Shown in pieces: positions 44,037 through 53,441 of a DNA stretch of 64,000 bases (positions are counted from its first letter, which is position 1; each line of letters starts with the position of its first letter). Under the pieces are notes generated by a model. That model saw nothing but the letters and a program-made list of their open reading frames with translations. It searched no databases and was not told the DNA's origin. The translations under genes were made by a program, and so were the position numbers. This DNA is from Trichormus sp. M33_DOE_039 (GTDB lineage: Bacteria; Cyanobacteriota; Cyanobacteriia; Cyanobacteriales; Nostocaceae), in the NCBI GenBank assembly GCA_015296085.1, contig DVDT01000003.1:1-64000 (forward strand). Direction: 5' to 3'.

Positions 44037-45218
44037 ATGCCCTACGAAGAATTAGAAGTCAATACACCAGCACCCGTTTTGTCCTGGGCAAATCACTCAT
44101 TGGGTACAGAAGAAACCAAGATGGCTAAGAATGTGGCATCACTACCTTTTGTATTTAAACACGTAGCATTAATGCCAGATGTTCATTTAGGAAAAGGTGC
44201 TTTAGTTGGTTCTGTAATTGCTACAAAAGAAGCCATTATTCCTGCTGCTGTCGGAGTGGATATTGGTTGCGGAATGAGTGCTATTAAAACCCCGTTTAAT
44301 GGTGAAAGATTAGAAGGGAAACTTAAGAAAATTCGTCTTGATATTGAGGCAGCAATACCTACTGGTTTTCATGAAAATAAAGATGTCGAAAAATCTGTAG
44401 CTAACTGGCAACATTGGCGAGATTTTAAAGACTTGCATCGTGGTGTGCAGAATTTGCAAAGTAAAGCAATGAAACAAATGGGTTCTCTCGGTGGTGGAAA
44501 CCATTTTATTGAAGTTTGCTTAGATACAGATAACCAAGTTTGGCTAATGTTACATTCCGGTTCACGGAACATTGGTAATAATCTCGCGCAATGTCATATT
44601 AATACAGCTAAGGAATTAGCAAAGATGGCAGGAAATAATTTACCTGACCCTGATTTGGCTCATTTTATCGCTGGTACAGCAGAATTCCAAGCCTACTGGC
44701 ATGATTTACAATGGGCGCAAGAATATGCACGTTTTAACCGCGATGTGATGATGGTGCGTTTCCAGCACATTATTGAGAAACATCTAGCGGGAGGAAAGCC
44801 AACTAAACCTCTATTAGAGGTAAATTGCCATCATAATTATGCCGAAAAAGAAGTACATTTTGGCGAAGATGTGTATGTCACTCGTAAAGGTGCAGTCCGC
44901 GCCGATACGGAAGATTATGGAATTATTCCTGGTTCAATGGGAGCGAAATCTTTCATTGTCAAAGGTAAAGGTAATGTACATAGTTTTTGTTCTTGCTCTC
45001 ATGGTGCGGGTCGTTTATTGTCGAGAAATAAAGCCAAAAATGTCTATACTCTTGATGATTTAATTGAACAAACAAAAGGTGTAGAATGCCGCAAAGATCA
45101 AGATGTTTTAGATGAAATTCCTGGTGCTTATAAGCCGATAGATGAGGTTATGAACAATCAAGCAGATTTGGTGGAAGTTGTAGCGACACTCAAGCAAGTT
45201 GTGTGTGTAAAAGGTTAA
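44037..45218 (+). CDS. rtcB: RtcB-family RNA ligase
   Basis: The 393-residue protein has the RtcB metal and GTP sites: MPDVHLGKGALVGSVIATKEAIIPAAVGVDIGCGMSA, GSLGGGNHFIEVC, HSGSRNIGN, NCHHNYAEKEVHF, IIPGSMGAKSFIVKGKG, and the guanylylated histidine in CSCSHGAGRLLSR. RtcB joins 2',3'-cyclic phosphate ends to 5'-OH RNA ends in repair and tRNA maturation. No archease or RtcA gene is adjacent. The palindromic operator upstream suggests stress-dependent repression. Confidence 0.94.
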   Translation: MPYEELEVNTPAPVLSWANHSLGTEETKMAKNVASLPFVFKHVALMPDVHLGKGALVGSVIATKEAIIPAAVGVDIGCGMSAIKTPFNGERLEGKLKKIRLDIEAAIPTGFHENKDVEKSVANWQHWRDFKDLHRGVQNLQSKAMKQMGSLGGGNHFIEVCLDTDNQVWLMLHSGSRNIGNNLAQCHINTAKELAKMAGNNLPDPDLAHFIAGTAEFQAYWHDLQWAQEYARFNRDVMMVRFQHIIEKHLAGGKPTKPLLEVNCHHNYAEKEVHFGEDVYVTRKGAVRADTEDYGIIPGSMGAKSFIVKGKGNVHSFCSCSHGAGRLLSRNKAKNVYTLDDLIEQTKGVECRKDQDVLDEIPGAYKPIDEVMNNQADLVEVVATLKQVVCVKG

Positions 45219-45229
45219 TTTTTATTTTT

Positions 45230-45287
45230 GTAGTGAGAGACTATAGCCCTCATTTTCATATTAAAAAAGGGCTATAGTCCTCACTAC
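45230..45287. terminator. long bidirectional terminator between rtcB and GH57
   Basis: Arms of about 20 bp (from GTAGTGAGAGACTATAGCCCT at 45230 and its near-exact complement ending 45287, one bulge) form a stem between two convergent genes. A-rich and T-rich stretches border it. The sequence resembles a dispersed Nostoc repeat reused as a terminator. Confidence 0.8.
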
Positions 45288-45290
45288 AAA

Positions 45291-47525
45291 CTAAGGTACT
45301 TCAATGGGAATTAAAGCATTTTCTGGTAAATATTTTTTGTAACATCCTTCATCAGCCAGGACTAAAACCAAGCGCAAAGGATAATCTGGGGGGACTTGTA
45401 AATCTGCCCAAGGTACTGCTAATTCTAAACAAGTTTCTACAGCAACTTGAGCGCGACTGCTACGGGGATGCCATTGATAATTTTCTCCAGATTCCCGGAA
45501 TTGTACTGACTGGGTGAGTAAGTTAATTTCTAAGTGATGGTGATACAGGTAATTGAGGGGGGCTGTATCTGGTACATCTGCTAAAGGAATGGGGCTATTG
45601 TGCATTGTTCTATCTGGATAGAACCACAACAAATTTAACTCTGTGGGTAAATCTTTTCCTGGTGCAGAACCATTTTTAAAGTCTAAGCGCAAGTAAAAAT
45701 TTAGGTGATCAACCCCATACCATAGACGCTGAATGGCACTGCTGACGTGCATTGTTCCTCTTGCGCCACCAATTTCTATCCGTCCGGCTTTGTTCCAGTC
45801 TTGTTCGTCACCTCTACCGTCGATCACAGGATGAATGAAGCTTTGTGGAGAATGGTCAGCCGACGCTTCGTGAAGTTCTACTGGGTGTTTGAGATATGGG
45901 GGTATTGGTTCATTTAACGCTTTGTAGATACCGCATAGATGTTCACGAAATAATTGGTCGAAGATGGCATCTTGATTGGAGGAATGTCCTTCGCCAAACC
46001 ACCAAAACCAATCAGAACCTTCAGCTGCATATAAAGCTTCCCAAGCTTCAGGGTTATTTTCTTCTGTCGCTTCGGGGTGGCTGGCTAGCATTGCCCTGGC
46101 TGCGGTGAGGTAGTCCCAAGCGCGGTTTTTGGCGGGGTCGCCAATCCAAGTAGTAAAGCTACCATCTACCCATGAACCGCTATGCAGTTGTTCTCCGGGA
46201 ATGGTGGCTGTGGGTGGGAATTGTTGGAGGAATTCGGAGACGGTAACGAGTTTAATATGAGGTTCGTTGCTTAAGCTTTGATATAAGGCTTCTAGGAAGG
46301 GTTTACCGTCTTGGGGGTAAAATTCCCAGCAGTTTTCGCCATCTAAAGCAATGGTAACTAGCCAAGGTTGTTCACTGGGGCGTTCTCGTTGCATTTTGGC
46401 GATCGCCTGCAAATGTCCTACTAAATCAGCCGCAGCTTGTTTGGCTGGCATTGCGCTATAGGTAAAGCCAATTAAATCTGATAATCTATGGTCGCGGAAG
46501 ACTATAGCTAAATCCCCAGCTGGAGTTGTTAGACGGTAAGGTTTATACATCAATTCTGGTTCTTTGACATTTCCCGCCCCATCCCGATGGAAGAAGTGTT
46601 TCAATGTCCAACCCAAAACAGCTTCATCTGAGCAAATCCAATTAAATCCCTGTTTGACAATATACGGTAAAATTGCCGGACTTACTGACTGTTCGGAAGG
46701 CCATAAACCTCTGGGTTCTTGTCCAAATCTATCTGTATATAATTCCCAAGCTTTACGCAGGTGACGGGGAATATCTTCAGCCCACTGAAAGCGGTACTCT
46801 GGCAAAGTCATATTTGGCACTGCGACTCGTCCAGAATTAGTATCAGCAAGTAGAGGCAGAATTGGGTGGGTGTATGGTGTGGTGGTAACTTCCAATTGCC
46901 CAGATGCTTGCATCTTACGGTGTTGGGGGATGATGCGGCTGAGGATGTCGCGCTGTTTGGAGTAAATACGCTGGCGATCGCTTAATGTAAAGTTACGTCC
47001 CTGCTTTAACCAAGCGGCAATTTCAGCATCATCCCAAAACAAAGGGTCGATCCACGCTAAATTATGCCATGCCAGCAAATCACCATACTCAGCTAATCCC
47101 CAATGAGCTAAACACCAAGCCTGTCCTTGTTCTTGCCTTTGGTAATACAACTCGGCATAGCGGGGGTGGGGGTCAATTAGAGTATGGTGATTCGCATCAA
47201 AAAAGTGTTGAATGATAAATTCTTTTTGTGCCTGAGTCAGCTGTTCTGTTGGTGTTAAGCTGGCTGTAAGGTAAGGATCAAAGGCAGTACCAGCAATATA
47301 ATCTTCTAGTTGCAAGATTAAAGATGGTACTAAATTCACCGTTTGGTGTAATTTAGGGTATTTTTCCAGAATTAACACCAAATCCAAGTAATCTTTTGTA
47401 CCATGCAGACGTACCCAAGGCAGACGGTATTGCTGACTTGAAGATGCTGAAACGCCGCTGTTAGGAGACTTGTACAGCGGCTGATGTTGATGCCAAATAA
47501 AGGCTACATAAAGTGGGTGAGACAT
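45291..47525 (-). CDS. glycoside hydrolase family 57 protein
   Basis: The 744-residue protein begins with the GH57 motif FIWHQHQPLYK, followed by LPWVRLHGTKDYLDL. It has later family motifs (GLWPSEQSVSPAILPYIVKQGFNWICSDEAVLG with the candidate nucleophile Glu/acidic residues, LVTIALDGENCWEFY, and a C-terminal GSDWFWWFGEGH). A beta-rich domain follows from residue ~560. GH57 enzymes act on alpha-glucans (amylase, amylopullulanase, branching enzyme). The precise activity here is not clear. It is probably involved in glycogen metabolism. Confidence 0.9.
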   Translation of the reverse strand: MSHPLYVAFIWHQHQPLYKSPNSGVSASSSQQYRLPWVRLHGTKDYLDLVLILEKYPKLHQTVNLVPSLILQLEDYIAGTAFDPYLTASLTPTEQLTQAQKEFIIQHFFDANHHTLIDPHPRYAELYYQRQEQGQAWCLAHWGLAEYGDLLAWHNLAWIDPLFWDDAEIAAWLKQGRNFTLSDRQRIYSKQRDILSRIIPQHRKMQASGQLEVTTTPYTHPILPLLADTNSGRVAVPNMTLPEYRFQWAEDIPRHLRKAWELYTDRFGQEPRGLWPSEQSVSPAILPYIVKQGFNWICSDEAVLGWTLKHFFHRDGAGNVKEPELMYKPYRLTTPAGDLAIVFRDHRLSDLIGFTYSAMPAKQAAADLVGHLQAIAKMQRERPSEQPWLVTIALDGENCWEFYPQDGKPFLEALYQSLSNEPHIKLVTVSEFLQQFPPTATIPGEQLHSGSWVDGSFTTWIGDPAKNRAWDYLTAARAMLASHPEATEENNPEAWEALYAAEGSDWFWWFGEGHSSNQDAIFDQLFREHLCGIYKALNEPIPPYLKHPVELHEASADHSPQSFIHPVIDGRGDEQDWNKAGRIEIGGARGTMHVSSAIQRLWYGVDHLNFYLRLDFKNGSAPGKDLPTELNLLWFYPDRTMHNSPIPLADVPDTAPLNYLYHHHLEINLLTQSVQFRESGENYQWHPRSSRAQVAVETCLELAVPWADLQVPPDYPLRLVLVLADEGCYKKYLPENALIPIEVP

Positions 47526-47636
47526 GGGAACTGATTAAGGATTTGGAACTGGGTAATAATGATAAATTATGAATGATTTCAACTGCGTATTCATAATTCA
47601 TTCAAAACACAGTCCCATTTCCCCAATATTATGCCT

Positions 47637-47867
47637 TTAGAGGATTTGTTCAACTTCGGCAATTTCGGGAATCATTTCCCGCAGACGACGTTCCAAACCC
47701 ATTCTCAGCGTCATAGTGGAACTGGGACAAGAACCGCAAGCACCTTGCAGGCGCAGTTTGACAATAGGCCCATCGAGTTCTACGAGTTCCACATTGCCAC
47801 CATCAGACATTAGATAAGGACGCATTTCATCCAAAACTTTTTCAACGTTTTCAACTGTTAATTCCAT
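47637..47867 (-). CDS. nfuA: NifU C-terminal-like (Nfu) iron-sulfur carrier
   Basis: The 76-residue protein is a stand-alone Nfu domain: [45 protein letters not shown] and IAEVEQIL. The CxxC pair holds a [4Fe-4S] cluster bridged between two subunits for delivery to apoproteins, including photosystem I in cyanobacteria. An inverted repeat (TTTGTAGTAG / CTACTACAAA, 47910-47938) lies in its upstream region. Confidence 0.92.
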   Translation of the reverse strand: MELTVENVEKVLDEMRPYLMSDGGNVELVELDGPIVKLRLQGACGSCPSSTMTLRMGLERRLREMIPEIAEVEQIL

Positions 47868-48443
47868 CGTGTGATCCCTAGTAAGTTAACAATGGTGATA
47901 AGGAATTATTTTGTAGTAGTGCTAAAGTCTACTACAAACACATGCTCCAAAGTGTTATCTTTTGGACTTATTAAATCGATCCTAGATCCAATTGCCGCTA
48001 GATCGTCTTTCTATCCAGAGTTTAGCGAATTCTGAATCAGACTGCTGAAGGTGGAGTCATGAGTCATTTGGTGCTGCAACTTTTAGGCTGCGTATGGTGC
48101 TGTGACACTTTTGGTATGTGGGATCTGTTAATTTGAATCTTTTCGCCGCTTTGAACGAAGCGATCGCGGTTGTAGTTAATGTGATTAATCATCTGTGAAG
48201 ATTTTGCAGAAGTCACCCCAACCTTGCGGTCGGGGCTACTTTTGCTACACCCCTTGCACTAAATAAATAATACCAGTATTAGAGTGATTATGGTTGCCAA
48301 ATTGGCAAAAATTCGTTTTTGAGTCAGTAATTATTAGTAATTTCAGCGTTAGGCTTACTTTCAGTAAAGTAGTATACTTTACTCGGTTCTTTTGAGCTTG
48401 CTCACAAAGAGCAGCTGACAATTAACAACTTTGTAGATGTATT
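47868..48443. other. 576-bp divergent gap with palindromes
   Basis: The gap separates the Nfu gene (minus) from the cNMP-fold gene (plus). It holds the 10-bp hairpin at 47910-47938 and the palindrome at 48363-48383 (separate entry). A 25-codon frame at 48059-48136 has a possible GGTGGAG site but no recognisable product, so I do not call it. Confidence 0.5.
48363..48383. promoter_or_regulatory. palindrome upstream of cNMP-fold gene
   Basis: The 9-bp arms AGTAAAGTA and TACTTTACT are separated by GTA. The site is 60 bp upstream of the ATG at 48444, a plausible operator position. No regulator family is suggested by the sequence. Confidence 0.45.
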
Positions 48444-48812
48444 ATGTCAAATCCTGTAATTACAGTCGGTATCTTTCAAAAACAATCTGATCCTCAAGTC
48501 TTCCCAGTCGGCCAAGTCATTTTTGCAGACGGAGACCCCGGCGAGTATATGTATGGCATTGTGGAAGGAGAGATAGAACTATTAGTCAATGGTAAAGTTG
48601 TCGAAACCATTGGGGCTGGTGATGTATTTGGGACTGGTGTACTAGTAGGTGTGAAACATAGAACCTATACAGCGATCGCTAAAACAGACTGCACATTAGC
48701 TTACTTAGATGAAAAAAGATTTCTCTTTGCTGTCCAAGAAACACCTATGTTTGCGCTCATGGTGATTAAAAATTATTCAGAACGCTTAACTCGGTTACAG
48801 CATTTGGTCTGA
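48444..48812 (+). CDS. stand-alone cyclic-nucleotide-binding-fold protein
   Basis: The 122-residue protein is a single cNMP-binding beta barrel (FPVGQVIFADGDPGEYMYGIVEGEIELLVNGKVVETIGAGDVFGTGVLVGVKHRTYTAIAKTDCTLAYLDEKRFLF) with a short C-terminal helix and no DNA-binding domain. The phosphate-binding cassette normally has FGE...RxA; here it reads FGTGVLVGVKHRTYTA, with the Glu replaced by Thr. cAMP binding is therefore doubtful. It may act through protein contacts. Confidence 0.85.
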   Translation: MSNPVITVGIFQKQSDPQVFPVGQVIFADGDPGEYMYGIVEGEIELLVNGKVVETIGAGDVFGTGVLVGVKHRTYTAIAKTDCTLAYLDEKRFLFAVQETPMFALMVIKNYSERLTRLQHLV

Positions 48813-48869
48813 ATTAGTTAGGAAATAGGGAATAGAGATAAAGGAGGCGAGGAAGACTAACTCATATCC

Positions 48870-48894
48870 CATGCCCAATGCCCAATGCCCAATC
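48870..48894. repeat. heptamer short tandem repeat (TGCCCAA)
   Basis: Three perfect TGCCCAA units and a partial lie just after the tocopherol methyltransferase stop codon (its 3' side on the minus strand). Confidence 0.8.
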
Positions 48895-48899
48895 CTCGT

Positions 48900-49742
48900 T
48901 TACTTATTTCCACACAACAACCCAAACTTAATTAACCCCCGCTCATAGCCACGACGCATCAACCCTAGCGATAATGCACCTTGAATTGTCGTCCAACCGG
49001 CACGCAGTAAACCGAATATAGCTTGGGGAGTAATGGCGGAATCTATAACTACATTCCAAAATGGGGCAACAGCCTGCGACCAGTCAGCGGTGCGAATATT
49101 ATTTAATGGCAGTTGACGAGCGATCGCTTCATACTCTGGCAAAGAAATGACATAGGGTAGACAATACACTCGATAGATATCCTCTAAATGATTTTGTTCA
49201 TCTGCTGAAAGAGGTAGTTTATCAGTAGAGCGATGACACCAAGTCACCATAATCAGAGTACCACCAGGTTTCAAAACCCTGTAGCACTCTTGCATAAACT
49301 TGGTTTTATCTGGCATGTGTTCACCACTTTCTAGCGACCACACCAAGTCAAAAGTATTATCCTCAAAAGGCATTGCTTGAGCATCAGCCACTAAAAACTG
49401 GCTATTGTGACTCAACTTGCCTTCTTTAGCCCGTTCTGTAGCTCTAGCGGCTTGTACTGGACTCAATGTAATACCCGTAGCCCTAGCATTAAACTTTGCT
49501 GCTAAGTATAGAGAACTACCACCAATACCACAGCCCACATCTAAAATACTGTCTGCTGTCTCTACCCCTGCCCAACTCAACAGTTCTTCAATTAAATCAA
49601 TTTGCGCTTGACGACGGTCTTTTGTTTCCCTCCCGTCTACACCGTAATAGCCGTGGTGCATATGCTCGCCCCAAATTTGCTCCCACAGACCAGAAGAAGC
49701 ATCGTAAAATTGCTGAATTCGCTGGTAAAGTGTTGCACTCAT
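48900..49742 (-). CDS. gamma-tocopherol methyltransferase-like enzyme
   Basis: The 280-residue AdoMet enzyme begins YQRIQQFYDASSGLWEQIWGEHMHHGYYG, the start shared by cyanobacterial and plant gamma-tocopherol methyltransferases. It continues with SILDVGCGIGGSSLYLAAKF, VADAQAMPFEDNTFDLVWSLESGEHMPDK and LKPGGTLIMVTWCHR. The reaction would be gamma- to alpha-tocopherol, a lipid antioxidant. Related enzymes methylate other prenylquinones, so the exact substrate is probable rather than certain. No transit peptide is present. Confidence 0.88.
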   Translation of the reverse strand: MSATLYQRIQQFYDASSGLWEQIWGEHMHHGYYGVDGRETKDRRQAQIDLIEELLSWAGVETADSILDVGCGIGGSSLYLAAKFNARATGITLSPVQAARATERAKEGKLSHNSQFLVADAQAMPFEDNTFDLVWSLESGEHMPDKTKFMQECYRVLKPGGTLIMVTWCHRSTDKLPLSADEQNHLEDIYRVYCLPYVISLPEYEAIARQLPLNNIRTADWSQAVAPFWNVVIDSAITPQAIFGLLRAGWTTIQGALSLGLMRRGYERGLIKFGLLCGNK

Positions 49743-49986
49743 GAATCAACCAGTGTTAAGAAAAAGCAGAAATTAAAAAAATATATTCGTAGGCTACCAT
49801 GTGTGCTTTTAATTAAATAAGAAAGTTTTTGTTTCTTGGCAGGGTGGAGTTTATAAACCCTCACAGGAAAAACTTACTAAGTTCCTGTCTTATTGGCACA
49901 GTAGCAAGTATCAGATTACATAATTTTGCATAATTTTGAATTTTGTAGCTTGCTTTCCATAGGGTATTTTGAAGTTTGAATCGTTT

Positions 49987-51321
49987 ATGACTGCTTCTCG
50001 CACTATTTGTTTAGGATTTCTGGCTGTCATCACCGTCGGAGCTATCTTATTGATGATGCCTTTTTCCACTAGTAATGGTAGCTGGAATGATCCGATTGTG
50101 GCATTGTTTACTTCAACCTCAGCAGTTTGCGTAACTGGGTTATCGGTAGTTGATCCTGGTACTTATTTTTCTTTTTGGGGTCAGTTGTTGATTGCACTAC
50201 TAGTGCAAATTGGTGGCTTGGGCTATATGACAACCACCACTTTTTTAATTCTATTAATTGGACGTAGATTTGACCTCAGACAAAAAATTGCCATTCAACA
50301 AGCTTTAGACAGACCAGGAATGAGTGGTAGCGCGCAAGTTATTCGCTCAATTATTGCCACAACGTTGATTTTTGAAATCACCGGAGTATTTTTACTTCTA
50401 TTCGCATTTGTTCCGAAATACGGGTGGACTCAAGGGTTGTGGTTAGCAATTTTTCATAGTGTTAATTCTTGGAATAATGCTGGCTTTAGCCTATTTAAAG
50501 ATAATTTAATTGGCTATCAGTCATCTGTCATAGTGGTATTTACAGTCACAGGTTTAATCATCTTTGGAGGGATAGGTTATCAGGTAATTTTAGAAATGTA
50601 TATGTGGTTGCGCGATCGCTTCCTCAAAAAAAAGGCTACTTTAGTCTTTTCTCTAGACTTTAAGGTAGCAACTAGCACAACTTTAATCCTGTTAGGTTTG
50701 GGAACAATTGCTTTTTTATGTATAGAAATTAGAAATCCCGCAACTTTCGGCTCTCAAAGCTTGAGTAACCAGTTATTGTTAGCTTGGTTTCAATCAGTTA
50801 CGCCCAGAACTGCTGGTTTTAACACCATAGACATCAGCAAAATGACAACTGCTGGTTTATTTATTACTATCGCATTGATGTTTCTGGGTGCTAGTCCCGG
50901 AGGGACAGGTGGTGGCATCAAAACTACAACAATCAGAGTATTAACTAGCTGCACTAAAGCGATCTTGCAAGGTAAAGAGGAAGTCTTGTTATATGAGAGA
51001 AAAATAGCAATTCCTCTCATTTTAAAAGCTGTTGGTGTACTAGTAGGTTCTGTAGCTACAGTGATTTTGTCCACTATTTTAATAGCTCTGACAGATCCCA
51101 AGCTTGAATTTATTCAAATTTTGTTTGAAGTGGTATCAGCATTTGCAACAGTAGGACTTTCCACTGGCATTACAGCTAGCGTTTCCCCAGCAGCCAAAAT
51201 AATTTTAATTATCACTATGTATATAGGTAGAGTTGGGGTTTTATTGCTGATGTCATCTATATTAGGAGACCCCAAACCTACTAGAATCCACTATCCCGAA
51301 GAAAACTTACTCGTGGGTTAG
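49987..51321 (+). CDS. ktrB: KtrB/TrkH-type potassium (sodium) transporter
   Basis: The ~444-residue protein has four repeats of the M1-P-M2 fold. Selectivity-filter segments are visible as TSTSAVCVTGLSV, HSVNSWNNAGFS, QSVTPRTAGFNTI and VSAFATVGLSTGI, each with the critical Gly. KtrB takes up K+ with KtrA as its nucleotide-sensing ring, important in osmotic stress. I use the ATG at 49987; a TTG 18 bases upstream extends the frame. ktrA follows on the same strand after 186 bp. Confidence 0.94.
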   Translation: MTASRTICLGFLAVITVGAILLMMPFSTSNGSWNDPIVALFTSTSAVCVTGLSVVDPGTYFSFWGQLLIALLVQIGGLGYMTTTTFLILLIGRRFDLRQKIAIQQALDRPGMSGSAQVIRSIIATTLIFEITGVFLLLFAFVPKYGWTQGLWLAIFHSVNSWNNAGFSLFKDNLIGYQSSVIVVFTVTGLIIFGGIGYQVILEMYMWLRDRFLKKKATLVFSLDFKVATSTTLILLGLGTIAFLCIEIRNPATFGSQSLSNQLLLAWFQSVTPRTAGFNTIDISKMTTAGLFITIALMFLGASPGGTGGGIKTTTIRVLTSCTKAILQGKEEVLLYERKIAIPLILKAVGVLVGSVATVILSTILIALTDPKLEFIQILFEVVSAFATVGLSTGITASVSPAAKIILIITMYIGRVGVLLLMSSILGDPKPTRIHYPEENLLVG

Positions 51322-51385
51322 TTATGAGGGAACGTAAAGGTGTAAGGGTTGAGGGAGATATGAGAGATAACTGTCAATTTTTGAT

Positions 51386-51407
51386 TAATGACTAATGACT
51401 AATGACT
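51386..51407. repeat. heptamer short tandem repeat (TAATGAC)
   Basis: Three perfect TAATGAC units lie between ktrB and ktrA. Confidence 0.85.
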
Positions 51408-51507
51408 ACTGATAATATGTAAAAGAACAGGCAAAAAATCCAACTTTTTAATTAGTCATTCTAACATTTTTGCCCTCAATACAGGGATTGCTCATAAGGA
51501 TTACATT

Positions 51508-52203
51508 GTGAATCTTTCATCATTAGGTTTTTTTCGCAGTTTACGTAGAGATAACAACCAATTCGCCGTAATTGGTTTAGGTCGTTTTGGCCGTTCTGTT
51601 TGCTCAACACTGCATAAATTAGGCTACCAGGTGTTAGCAACAGATATTGATGAAAAACGCGTCTCAGCAGCATTGACTGAAGATATAGTCGGTCATGCTT
51701 TACAATTGGACTCTACTGAGCCAGCTGCTCTGAAAGAAGCAGGAATATATGAATTTGATACCGTAATTATCGCCATTGGCAACTATGTTCAGGAAAGTAT
51801 CATCACAACTCTCAATGTCAAAGAATGTGGTGTACCTCACGTAGTTGCTAAGGCTTCCAGTGAAGTCCACTACAAGTTATTAAAGCGTGTAGGGGCTGAT
51901 CATGTTGTCTTTCCTGAATATGAAGCAGGTTGTGCTTTAGCACGTACACTGACTAAGCCATCTATCTTAGACAGATTTGACCTTGATCCAGATAATAGTA
52001 TTGTCGAAGTAATTGTCCCCGATGAATTTCACGGTAAAACTATTGCAGAACTCCAACTGCGTAATCGTTATGGTTTAAATTTGTTAGCTGTGAGTCATGA
52101 TGGTAAATTTCAAATTAATCCTGACCCCTATAAGCGTTTAGAACGGGGTTCAGCAATGGTGGTGATTGGTTGTAATAAAGATATTAATCGTTTGCCAATT
52201 TAA
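51508..52203 (+). CDS. ktrA: KtrA/TrkA-type potassium channel regulatory subunit
   Basis: The 231-residue cytosolic protein has an RCK_N Rossmann fold (FAVIGLGRFGRSVCSTLHKLGYQVLATDID, dinucleotide loop GLGRFG) and an RCK_C domain (VIVPDEFHGKTIAELQLRNRYGLNLLAVSHDGK). It binds ATP/ADP or NAD(H) and gates KtrB. It starts at GTG with AAGGA eight bases before. It forms a pair with the upstream ktrB. Confidence 0.94.
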   Translation: MNLSSLGFFRSLRRDNNQFAVIGLGRFGRSVCSTLHKLGYQVLATDIDEKRVSAALTEDIVGHALQLDSTEPAALKEAGIYEFDTVIIAIGNYVQESIITTLNVKECGVPHVVAKASSEVHYKLLKRVGADHVVFPEYEAGCALARTLTKPSILDRFDLDPDNSIVEVIVPDEFHGKTIAELQLRNRYGLNLLAVSHDGKFQINPDPYKRLERGSAMVVIGCNKDINRLPI

Positions 52204-52218
52204 AAATCTAAAACTCAA

Positions 52219-52244
52219 TAGAGACGCGATATATCGCGTCTCTA
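52219..52244. terminator. perfect 26-bp palindrome between ktrA and TPR gene
   Basis: TAGAGACGCGATA and its exact complement abut with no loop, 16 bp after the ktrA stop and 7 bp before the convergent TPR gene stop. It is a familiar Nostoc dispersed repeat (GAGACGCGAT type) placed where a bidirectional terminator would be. Confidence 0.75.
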
Positions 52245-52250
52245 CAAACC

Positions 52251-53441
52251 TTAAACTTTGCCATTACCACCAGCTTGCTCTGGTGTAGAACCAGGAAAGA
52301 CTGGTTTAAATAGGGGTTGTTCAGATGATACGGATGTATCAATGGAATTAACCGATTGAGTTGGCTGTTGTGAATTAGATTCTGTAGCGTTGTTGGTTGG
52401 GTTCGGTGTCTGCTGGGAATTAGATGCTTGTTGCTGTTGGAGTTTTTGTTGAGCAATTTTTTGATCAACTTGCTGCATCAGTTGTTCAGCTTTTTGGGCT
52501 TGCTCTAGATTACCTTGTTCTTGATATCGGTTATGAGCGCGTTTTAAGGCACTGCTAGCTTTCTTGAGTTCGCCTTGATTGTATAAAGTTACACCTAAAT
52601 TATAGTAAGCTGAGGCATTTTTGGGATCTTGGCGCACGGCTTGCGTATAAACTGCGATCGCTTCAGTCGTTTGACCTTGAAGTGCCATGAGACTACCCAA
52701 ATTGCTATAAGCTGCACTATTTTTGGGATCTAGTTTCAGAACTTGCTGATAAGCTGCGATCGCTTCTTCCATTTTGCCTGATTCTTGCAGCGCGATCGCT
52801 AAGTTATGGTAAGCGTTGGAATCGCTGCTATCAAAATTAATTGCTTGTTCGTAAGCTGCGATCGCTTCAGCTGTTTGACCTTGTTCGTAGAGTAATAAAC
52901 CCAAATTGTATTGAGTTGCGGCCCTTGTCGGCTCTATTACCAAAGCTTGACGATAAGCTGTTATAGCTGCTTCTTTCTGCCCTTGGCGTTGCAATGCTAG
53001 TCCTAAATTATAGTAAGCTTCTCCTAGATTGGGGTTAATTCTGATTGCTTCACTATATTCCTGTATTGCTACATCCAAGCGATTTTGAATGAGAAAAATA
53101 TTACCAAGATAATTTCTTGCCATACCTAGACTTGCATCTCGCTGTAAGGCTCGACGAAAAGCATATTCTGCACCCGGCCAATCACCACGGTTGTAGCGCG
53201 TTACTCCCTGTTGGTAAAAACTAGCCGCTTCTAAATCTTGAGAAATGGGAGTTTGTGCCATTACCTGACTTGCTGGTAAGTTCACAACTGTCGGTGCAAC
53301 CAACATCACAGCAGCACAGAGAATTCCTAGGGATGGCTTTTGCCAACGAGAATTGCGATCACCTCCAGCGGGGCGTAGCCCATCACAGGTGATGGGAGAC
53401 AAACCGCAGAACCACTGCCTAACAAGATTTTGTTTATACAT
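52251..53441 (-). CDS. exported TPR-repeat protein
   Basis: The 396-residue protein has a hydrophobic signal segment near residues 37-62 (LGILCAAVMLVAPTVVNLPASQVMAQ). At least seven TPR units follow (YNRGDWPGAEYAFRRAL, AYYNLGLALQRQGQKEAAITAYRQAL and so on), then a Gln/Asn-rich tail. TPR solenoids mediate protein contacts; the partner is unknown. The N-terminal ~35 residues are encoded partly by a dispersed repeat (17-mer at 53370-53386 shared with 56284-56300). HIP1 octamers recur at equivalent points of several TPR units (AIAAYEQ codons). Confidence 0.88.
   Translation of the reverse strand: MYKQNLVRQWFCGLSPITCDGLRPAGGDRNSRWQKPSLGILCAAVMLVAPTVVNLPASQVMAQTPISQDLEAASFYQQGVTRYNRGDWPGAEYAFRRALQRDASLGMARNYLGNIFLIQNRLDVAIQEYSEAIRINPNLGEAYYNLGLALQRQGQKEAAITAYRQALVIEPTRAATQYNLGLLLYEQGQTAEAIAAYEQAINFDSSDSNAYHNLAIALQESGKMEEAIAAYQQVLKLDPKNSAAYSNLGSLMALQGQTTEAIAVYTQAVRQDPKNASAYYNLGVTLYNQGELKKASSALKRAHNRYQEQGNLEQAQKAEQLMQQVDQKIAQQKLQQQQASNSQQTPNPTNNATESNSQQPTQSVNSIDTSVSSEQPLFKPVFPGSTPEQAGGNGKV

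Noticed and set aside
48059-48136. 25-codon frame with a GGTGGAG upstream
   Set aside because: Too short and without similarity to known small cyanobacterial peptides; no RGSGR-type motif.
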